From: JAALLB01 sp017643495
GTDB lineage: Bacteria; Pseudomonadota; Alphaproteobacteria; Rhizobiales; Rhizobiaceae
Direction: 5' to 3'
DNA: 64,000 nucleotides
NCBI GenBank assembly: GCA_965216105.1
Contig: OZ244147.1
Span: 186,001-250,000 of the forward strand
A program made the translations under genes and the position numbers. The notes beneath the pieces are model-generated. The model was not told the DNA's origin and searched no databases. It worked only from the letters and a program-made list of their open reading frames with translations. Each line of letters begins with the position of its first letter. Within the stretch, counting starts at the first letter, position 1. Below are positions 58,475 through 64,000 of the stretch, one piece after another.

Positions 58475-61177
58475 ATGCTGAACTCCCTAGACAGCTTCAA
58501 ATGCAAAACCACAATGACCGTCAATGGCGAGGAATTCACGTATTACTCCCTTGCGAAAGCGGAAGAAAACGGGTTGGCGGGGATCTCGCGACTGCCGTTT
58601 TCCCTGAAGGTACTGCTGGAGAACCTGTTGCGCTTTGAAGACGGGCGTTCGGTGACGGCAGACAGTATCAAGGCTGTTGCCGAATGGCTGAACAATACAG
58701 GTTCGGCGGAAACAGAGATTGCCTATCGCCCGGCAAGGGTTCTCATGCAGGATTTTACCGGTGTTCCGGCGGTTGTTGATCTTGCCGCAATGCGCGATGC
58801 AACCAAAAACCTTGGTGGCGAGACATCTGCCATCAACCCGCAAGTGCCTTGTGACCTTGTTATCGACCATTCTGTCATGGTCGACTTTTTCGCCAATGAC
58901 AAAGCCTTCACCATGAATGTGGATCGTGAATACGAACGCAATGGCGAACGCTATACCTTCCTGAAATGGGGGCAGCAGGCATTTGACAATTTCCGCGTTG
59001 TGCCTCCCGGAACCGGGATTTGTCACCAGGTAAACCTGGAGAACCTCGCCCAGACAGTCTGGACGAAAGATATTGATGGCAAGACTGTTGCCTATCCCGA
59101 TACGCTGGTCGGTACGGATTCGCATACAACGATGGTGAACGGCCTTTCCGTTCTGGGTTGGGGTGTCGGCGGTATCGAGGCCGAGGCTGCCATGCTGGGC
59201 CAGCCGATCACGATGCTCGTTCCCGAAGTGATCGGGTTCCGTCTTGATGGCAAGCTGCCGGAGGGCACGACTGCCACCGACCTTGTGCTGACGGTTGTTG
59301 AAATGCTGAGGCAGAAGGGCGTTGTCGGGAAATTTGTCGAGTTCTACGGTTCCGGGCTATCCAATCTTTCCCTCGAAGACCAGGCAACCATTGCCAACAT
59401 GGCTCCGGAATATGGTGCAACCTGCGGTTTCTTCCCTGTTGATGACGACACGATTGAATATTTGAAATCCACGGGGCGCACCGATGACCGTGTTGCCCTT
59501 GTCGAGGCTTATGCAAAGGTGCAGGGCATGTGGCGTGCTGACGATACGCCGGATCCGGTTTTCTCCTCGACACTTCAACTTGATCTTGCAGATGTGGTGC
59601 CATCCATTTCCGGCCCCAAACGACCGCAGGACCGTGTCACACTTGCCGGTGCCGACAAGGCTTTTGCGGAGGCTGCCAAGACTATCAAATCCGGGGATAT
59701 CAACGGCAAGGGCGATGAGAAACGTTATGAGGTTGAAGGAGAGGAATACAGGATTGACGATGGGGATGTCGTTATTGCAGCGATCACATCCTGCACAAAC
59801 ACTTCAAACCCGTCCGTAATGATCGGCGCAGGACTGCTCGCACGCAATGCGCGCGAGAAAGGCCTGACAGTGAAGCCCTGGGTCAAGACTTCCCTTGCTC
59901 CGGGATCGCAAATCGTGACCGATTATCTGGAAAAAGCCGAGTTGCAGGATGACCTCGATGCACTCGGTTTCAACCTGGTTGGTTATGGTTGTACCACCTG
60001 TATCGGCAATTCAGGCCCGTTGCCCGAACCGATTTCCAAGGCGATCAATGAAAATGACGTGTTGGCTTGTTCCGTTCTTTCGGGCAACCGCAATTTCGAG
60101 GGCCGGGTAAGCCCCGATTGTCGCGCCAATTATCTTGCATCCCCACCGCTGGTTGTTGCCTATGCAATTGCCGGTTCGATGCATGTCGACATTACCAGTG
60201 ACCCCCTTGGGCAGGACGCAGACGGTAATGATGTCTACCTGAAGGACATCTGGCCGTCGTCGAATGAAATTGCGGAACTGATCCGCACTTCAATCAATGA
60301 GGACATGTTTCGCGAGCGTTATGGCGATGTGTTCAAGGGCGATGAAGGCTGGCAGAAAATCGAGGTTTCCGGCGGCGAAACCTATGACTGGTCATCCCAG
60401 TCAACTTATGTGCAGAACCCGCCATATTTTGAAGGCATGACGATGGAACCGGCCCCGATTGAGGATATCACCAATGCCCGGATTCTTGGACTTTTCTCGG
60501 ATTCAATCACCACGGACCACATTTCTCCGGCAGGGTCGTTCAAGGCGGAAACGCCTGCAGGCCAATATCTGACGGATCGACAGGTTCGCCCGATTGACTT
60601 CAATTCTTACGGTTCACGCCGTGGTAATCATGAAATCATGATGCGCGGTACGTTCGCGAATATCCGCATCAAGAACCAGATGCTGGAGAATGTGGAAGGC
60701 GGATATTCACGCCACTATCCTTCCGGTGAACAAGGCTCAATGTATGATGTCGCCATGCGCTATCAGGAAGAGGGTGTTCCACTGGTGGTTTTCGCCGGCA
60801 AGGAATACGGAACCGGCTCTTCCCGCGACTGGGCAGCAAAGGGTACGCGTTTGCTCGGTGTCAAAGCAGTTATCACGGAAAGCTTCGAACGGATTCACCG
60901 TTCCAACCTGATCGGCATGGGTGTGTTGCCGTTGGTATTCCAGAATGGTGACAGTTGGGACAGTCTGGGAATGAAGGGAGACGAGCAGGTTTCCATTCAG
61001 GGCTTGGCTGATGTGAAGCCGCGCCAGACGATTGAAGCAGAAATCACGTATGGTGACGGCTCAAAGAAAACAATCGAATTGCTGGTTCGCGTCGATACCG
61101 AGGATGAGCTTGACTATTATCGTGCAGGCGGAATCCTGCATTACGTTCTACGCAACCTCAATCGTGAAGCTGCCTGA
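58475..61177 (+). CDS. acnA: Aconitate hydratase A
   Basis: Interconverts citrate and isocitrate in the TCA cycle. 900 residues, the length of AcnA/IRP1-type aconitases. Cluster cysteines are ITSCTNTSNPSVMIGAG (near residue 439) and GYGCTTCIGNSGPLP (near 505). VGTDSHTTMVNGLSVLGWGV and LSGNRNFEGRVSPDCRANYL are active-site blocks, and AGKEYGTGSSRDWAAKGTR is the swivel-domain motif. The ATG at 58475 (MLNSLDSFKCKTTMT) matches the family N-terminus; a TTG frame from 58409 lies on the predicted promoter region and is not used. Confidence 0.97.
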   Translation: MLNSLDSFKCKTTMTVNGEEFTYYSLAKAEENGLAGISRLPFSLKVLLENLLRFEDGRSVTADSIKAVAEWLNNTGSAETEIAYRPARVLMQDFTGVPAVVDLAAMRDATKNLGGETSAINPQVPCDLVIDHSVMVDFFANDKAFTMNVDREYERNGERYTFLKWGQQAFDNFRVVPPGTGICHQVNLENLAQTVWTKDIDGKTVAYPDTLVGTDSHTTMVNGLSVLGWGVGGIEAEAAMLGQPITMLVPEVIGFRLDGKLPEGTTATDLVLTVVEMLRQKGVVGKFVEFYGSGLSNLSLEDQATIANMAPEYGATCGFFPVDDDTIEYLKSTGRTDDRVALVEAYAKVQGMWRADDTPDPVFSSTLQLDLADVVPSISGPKRPQDRVTLAGADKAFAEAAKTIKSGDINGKGDEKRYEVEGEEYRIDDGDVVIAAITSCTNTSNPSVMIGAGLLARNAREKGLTVKPWVKTSLAPGSQIVTDYLEKAELQDDLDALGFNLVGYGCTTCIGNSGPLPEPISKAINENDVLACSVLSGNRNFEGRVSPDCRANYLASPPLVVAYAIAGSMHVDITSDPLGQDADGNDVYLKDIWPSSNEIAELIRTSINEDMFRERYGDVFKGDEGWQKIEVSGGETYDWSSQSTYVQNPPYFEGMTMEPAPIEDITNARILGLFSDSITTDHISPAGSFKAETPAGQYLTDRQVRPIDFNSYGSRRGNHEIMMRGTFANIRIKNQMLENVEGGYSRHYPSGEQGSMYDVAMRYQEEGVPLVVFAGKEYGTGSSRDWAAKGTRLLGVKAVITESFERIHRSNLIGMGVLPLVFQNGDSWDSLGMKGDEQVSIQGLADVKPRQTIEAEITYGDGSKKTIELLVRVDTEDELDYYRAGGILHYVLRNLNREAA

Positions 61178-61206
61178 TCGGGTGTTCACAGATGATTACA
61201 AGAAAG

Positions 61207-61233
61207 GCCGCCTGTCTTGCAGGCGGCTTTTTT
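61207..61233 (+). terminator. Intrinsic terminator of acnA
   Basis: GCCGCCTG (61207-61214) and CAGGCGGC (61220-61227) form eight perfect pairs around TCTTG, followed by six Ts (61228-61233). It starts 30 bp after the stop. Confidence 0.9.
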
Positions 61234-61419
61234 CTTGGCGTAAACTATGGCAATGCCTTTTGGCCAATCTGGATGAACCTTCAGCACACCGAGTTGTGAG
61301 TGGCAATTGAAGAAGTCTCCGGGTTATTTGTTGTCCTGTGCAGGTGGCCCGGCACATGTATAAACGGGAACGCGAAGTTGATTTGTTCCTTTCCGGCTTG
61401 CCGTTGAAGAGAAAAATTT

Positions 61420-62169
61420 ATGCAAAAATGTTTCATTGCCAGCATGTTCAGCCTGATTGCCTTTGCTGTTCAGGGAGCAACAGGATACTCAGCGGAAATA
61501 CGTCATCCCAAAGCTGTGGTGGAAATGTTTACCAGCCAGGGGTGTCACTCCTGTCCTCCTGCTGACAGGATAATGGCCAAGTTTGCCCGCGAGGACCAGA
61601 TCCTCGCATTGAGTTGGCATGTGGACTACTGGGATTATCTTGGCTGGAAGGACACGTTTGCCTCCAAGTCCAATACAAAACGCCAGTATGCCTATGCGCG
61701 AAGCCTCGAAGAGCAGCAGGTTTATACCCCGCAAGCCGTTGTCAATGGACGGACCCATGTGGTCGGCTCAAAAGAAGCGGAAATACGCAAGGTCATCGAA
61801 TATTTTTCAAATGATGATCGCGGTATGTTGGTGCCGATTGAGGCCCGGATTGATGGCGATACACTGAAAGTTTCGGTCAGCAATGATGATATGGCTCATC
61901 AGGCGACACTCTACATGGTGTTTTTCAACAGACACCATGATGTGACAATCAAGCGAGGCGAGAACAGCGGGAAAACACTTACCTATCACAATGTGGTTCA
62001 TGATACGCAGGCGCTTGGCATGGTGGGCGAAGACGGGCTGAAGGTCGATTACCCTGTTGCCGAGATGAAGAAGCTCGGTTTTGATGCCTGCGCCCTTCTT
62101 CTGCAAAAGAACAATGAAGCGGGGGACCCGGGAGCCATCCTGGGTGCTGCCGTGATTGCGGGCCTTTGA
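61420..62169 (+). CDS. DUF1223 exported thioredoxin-like protein
   Basis: A 249-residue exported protein: signal peptide about 1-25 (cleavage near YSA), then the DUF1223 domain with a thioredoxin-like start AVVEMFTSQGCHSCPPADRI (the CHSC pair), ALSWHVDYWDYLGWKDTFAS, and YTPQAVVNGRTHVVGS. Function unknown; the CxxC suggests redox activity. Its position after acnA is usual in Rhizobiales. The ATG at 61420 fits the signal peptide. Confidence 0.9.
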   Translation: MQKCFIASMFSLIAFAVQGATGYSAEIRHPKAVVEMFTSQGCHSCPPADRIMAKFAREDQILALSWHVDYWDYLGWKDTFASKSNTKRQYAYARSLEEQQVYTPQAVVNGRTHVVGSKEAEIRKVIEYFSNDDRGMLVPIEARIDGDTLKVSVSNDDMAHQATLYMVFFNRHHDVTIKRGENSGKTLTYHNVVHDTQALGMVGEDGLKVDYPVAEMKKLGFDACALLLQKNNEAGDPGAILGAAVIAGL

Positions 62170-62194
62170 AGGATACTTTGTAGCTGCAAGAAAA

Positions 62195-62223
62195 AACCGG
62201 ATACGGCAAGGCCGCATCCGGTT
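62195..62223. terminator. Hairpin after the DUF1223 gene
   Basis: AACCGGATACGGC (62195-62207) and GCCGCATCCGGTT (62211-62223) pair over 13 positions with one mismatch. The run of six A (62191-62196) before it becomes a T tract only on the minus strand, so termination would be best for a minus-strand transcript although the genes here are on the plus strand. Confidence 0.55.
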
Positions 62224-62252
62224 AAACAATATTGCCGCCCATTTTTGTTGAG

Positions 62253-62317
62253 TGGTCCGGCGTGGAACTCCGGGGGCTGGGGGGGCTGAAAACCGGGTAA
62301 GTTTCCAAGCCGGACCA
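62253..62317. other. G-rich inverted-repeat element before the DUF2794 gene
   Basis: TGGTCCGGC (62253-62261) and GCCGGACCA (62309-62317) enclose a loop of 47 bases with G runs of 5, 7 and 3 at about 62272-62296, a pattern that could form a long hairpin or a G-quadruplex. The surrounding 62224-62514 has no other gene that I can see; the last 100 bases are A/T-rich and may carry the DUF2794 promoter. Confidence 0.35.
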
Positions 62318-62514
62318 TCTGAGGCAACAAGGAAAGTCTCGTCTCAAAAGAAGTTCAGATCAGGGAAAGATTTGGACTTTTTTGTGGTTTTGAACTTCCG
62401 GAAAAGAATAACAAAATATAAAATGAGACTGTAATTACCAATTATGAGGTGGTGGTTCTGTCTGCCCTGCAGGTTTCCCTTGCAAAAAAGAATCGCCAGG
62501 ACCATGATCGTTTC

Positions 62515-62877
62515 ATGGAGCAATCAAACGTCATTCCGTTCCCAAATCCCAGCACGCAAAAAACCAGAAAAGCAGAGGATCGCGTCTCTTTTGACAGGCA
62601 TGATCTGGGCCTTTTGCTGCAGTGCTACAGCAAACGTGTCGGTACCGGAGAATGGCGTGATTATGCCATCGATATGCTCAAAGACCGGGCCGTGTTTTCA
62701 ATCTTCAAACGGGCCAGTGACGTTCCGCTCTACACGATTGAAAAACAGCCAAAACTGCAGCGCCGGCAAGGGCAATGGTCAGTGATCAATGCAACAGGGC
62801 ATGTGCTAAAACGAGGACATGACCTGCGGCAGGTTCTCAGGGTGCTTGAACCAAAACCGGAACCGGTTTCCTTCTGA
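62515..62877 (+). CDS. DUF2794 family protein
   Basis: A 120-residue cytoplasmic protein, starting MEQSNVIPFPNPSTQ, with the full DUF2794 pattern: VSFDRHDLGLLLQCYSKRVG, GEWRDYAIDMLKDRAVFSIF, PLYTIEKQPKLQRRQGQWSV and LKRGHDLRQVLRVLEP. Function unknown; common next to DUF1223 and acnA in Rhizobiales. A GTG frame from 62449 adds 22 residues without family support; the ATG at 62515 matches homologue starts but has no clear Shine-Dalgarno. Confidence 0.9.
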   Translation: MEQSNVIPFPNPSTQKTRKAEDRVSFDRHDLGLLLQCYSKRVGTGEWRDYAIDMLKDRAVFSIFKRASDVPLYTIEKQPKLQRRQGQWSVINATGHVLKRGHDLRQVLRVLEPKPEPVSF

Positions 62878-62926
62878 GTGGGGCTGGCTTGTAACAGCCA
62901 GTTATACGGACTTCCAGCAAGCAGGT

Positions 62927-64000
62927 TTATCTGTCCGGGTGCAAGAAAAGCGCTGACATAATGTCCGACAGTTTCTTTTTTGCCGTTTTGAACTTTTTGT
63001 GCAGCAAGCTGATGCGATACAGTTGTCCACCCGTGTTTGCCGCGATGCCGCGCAGTGTGACTGCATCTTTCTGCTGATCAATCATGCCAGTGTCTATCCG
63101 GGAGGCAATCTCTTCCAGCCTGGCTGCTTGCGATGCATTCATCCGGTTGATGTTGTTGCTGATCGAGGAAACCAGAACATTTACCTGATTTGCATTGATT
63201 GCATACAATCCGTGTTCGTCTGATCCCCCGGCATTCTGGTTGACTTCCTCGAATTCTTCAATCCGGACATGCTCTTCCTGATCCAGAAAACCGTTTATCT
63301 CTTCTATGAGCGGTGAAATGCGTGAAACGACCTGTTCATAGGTATCACGCTTGATGCGGGGTCTTTCGGCCCCGATATCAGGCAATTCTCTAACCAGTGA
63401 ATCGCTGATGAAACTGGTGTTGCCTGCAAAGTGCGTATTGAATGCCCTTTGGATTTCATATTCGACCAGTGAAAGTGAACGGTTGATGATCCGGTTTTCA
63501 GGATAGGAAAGGGAATTGAGAATTTGAGTCGATTTCGGACCAAAGACCTGCCTGAAAAAGTCCTCGACCATGTGTTCGCGATGAACAGAATAATTCCTGA
63601 CAGTGATTTCAGTCTTGTTGTTTCTGGCAGTATTCAGCCACCAAAGCAGACGGGAATAAGGATTGGTTTTCGTGCCCTGCAGAAATGTATCCAGGTCTTC
63701 GGTCCTGTTGCCACGCTTGATCCCCTGCCCCCAGACGGATGTCAGGAGTTCAAATGTGTTTCTGGTGTATAGAATGATCCTGGTGTCCACATTCCGCGAC
63801 AGCAGATGTTGTTCGAGCCGATCATCACGGGCGAGTTTGTGAAACAGGTTTTCACTTGAAATGAGGGTGTCGCTGTTTACCTGGAAAGAGCGTTCAAACA
63901 GCAGGTGACCATTGCCCGAAGTGACCAGTCCTTTCGATGCATTCCGGAAATTCTCGTCTTTCGGGTAGGAAAGGCCGTTTTCAGACAGCACTTTCCGGTT
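62927..64000 (-). CDS. Sulfotransferase-like hypothetical protein, N-terminus cut by window edge
   Basis: The frame stays open to base 64000, so the start lies outside; 357 residues are visible. The visible start NRKVLSENGLSYPKD, then LFHKLARDDRLEQHLLSRN, RIILYTRNTFELLTSVWGQG and VEDFFRQVFGP resemble the core of sulfotransferase-like proteins, in which the 5'-phosphosulfate loop would lie in the missing N-terminal 15-25 residues. The C-terminal 120 residues (INANQVNVLVSSISNNINRM, LRGIAANTGGQLYRISL) are helical and not diagnostic. A surface-polysaccharide role is possible, not shown. Confidence 0.55.
   Translation of the reverse strand, partial: NRKVLSENGLSYPKDENFRNASKGLVTSGNGHLLFERSFQVNSDTLISSENLFHKLARDDRLEQHLLSRNVDTRIILYTRNTFELLTSVWGQGIKRGNRTEDLDTFLQGTKTNPYSRLLWWLNTARNNKTEITVRNYSVHREHMVEDFFRQVFGPKSTQILNSLSYPENRIINRSLSLVEYEIQRAFNTHFAGNTSFISDSLVRELPDIGAERPRIKRDTYEQVVSRISPLIEEINGFLDQEEHVRIEEFEEVNQNAGGSDEHGLYAINANQVNVLVSSISNNINRMNASQAARLEEIASRIDTGMIDQQKDAVTLRGIAANTGGQLYRISLLHKKFKTAKKKLSDIMSALFLHPDR

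Overview
The window looks like a chromosomal core region of an alphaproteobacterium of the order Hyphomicrobiales (Rhizobiales), probably marine. This is an inference from gene content and order. The clusters mdh-sucA-sucB-lpd beside an Omp19-like lipoprotein and zapE, ffh-chorismate mutase-rpsP-rimM-trmD-rplS, dapF-mtaB-ftsY-yciB, and ccmABCDG facing acnA are the arrangement I know from Rhizobium, Brucella and Agrobacterium relatives. A TRAP transporter and a moderate GC content, judged by eye and not computed, fit a marine member. I see no phage, insertion sequence, CRISPR array, rRNA or tRNA gene.

Layout. 1-4.7 kb: the edge of an FAD oxidoreductase, then leuD-leuB, small conserved genes and a glutamine amidotransferase. 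4.7-15.2 kb (minus strand): the 2-oxoglutarate dehydrogenase operon (sucA, sucB, a MAPEG protein, an SDR, a small exported protein, lpd, terB), with mdh, zapE and an Omp19-like lipoprotein upstream. 15.4-18.7 kb: a DctPQM TRAP transporter. 18.8-23.6 kb: a Crp/Fnr regulator, an SDR, a VTT membrane protein, GFA, DUF302, a leucine-dehydrogenase-type enzyme and a cupin. 23.7-27.4 kb: succinate dehydrogenase with an extra membrane gene between sdhA and sdhB. 27.6-33.8 kb: AEC transporter, leuC, an L,D-transpeptidase and a FemAB/BioF2-type acetyltransferase.

33.9-40.4 kb (minus strand): the SRP/ribosome operon ffh, chorismate mutase, GNAT, rpsP, rimM, trmD, two extra genes and rplS. Its trmD carries a fused C-terminal glyoxalase/VOC domain. 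A likely small RNA lies upstream of ffh. 40.6-49.9 kb: an OxyR-like LysR regulator lacking the redox cysteines, a DUF2946/PepSY pair, an aminotransferase, a MarR-MOSC pair facing an exported protein across a symmetric operator-promoter, enoyl-CoA hydratase with HMG-CoA lyase, and an MBL-fold protein. 49.9-58.3 kb: dapF-mtaB-ftsY-yciB-GGCT, a Nudix hydrolase and ccmABCDG. 58.3-64 kb: an Irr-type iron box, acnA, DUF1223, DUF2794 and a sulfotransferase-like gene cut by the window edge.

The window holds much of the TCA cycle (acnA, 2-oxoglutarate dehydrogenase, succinate dehydrogenase, mdh) but no sucCD at its usual place between mdh and sucA. leuC is separated from leuDB by about 27 kb. The observations I rate highest are the TrmD-VOC fusion, the candidate small RNA before ffh, the shared-minus-35 divergent promoter of the MarR locus, the rplS leader with two mutually exclusive hairpins, and the iron box between ccmA and acnA.
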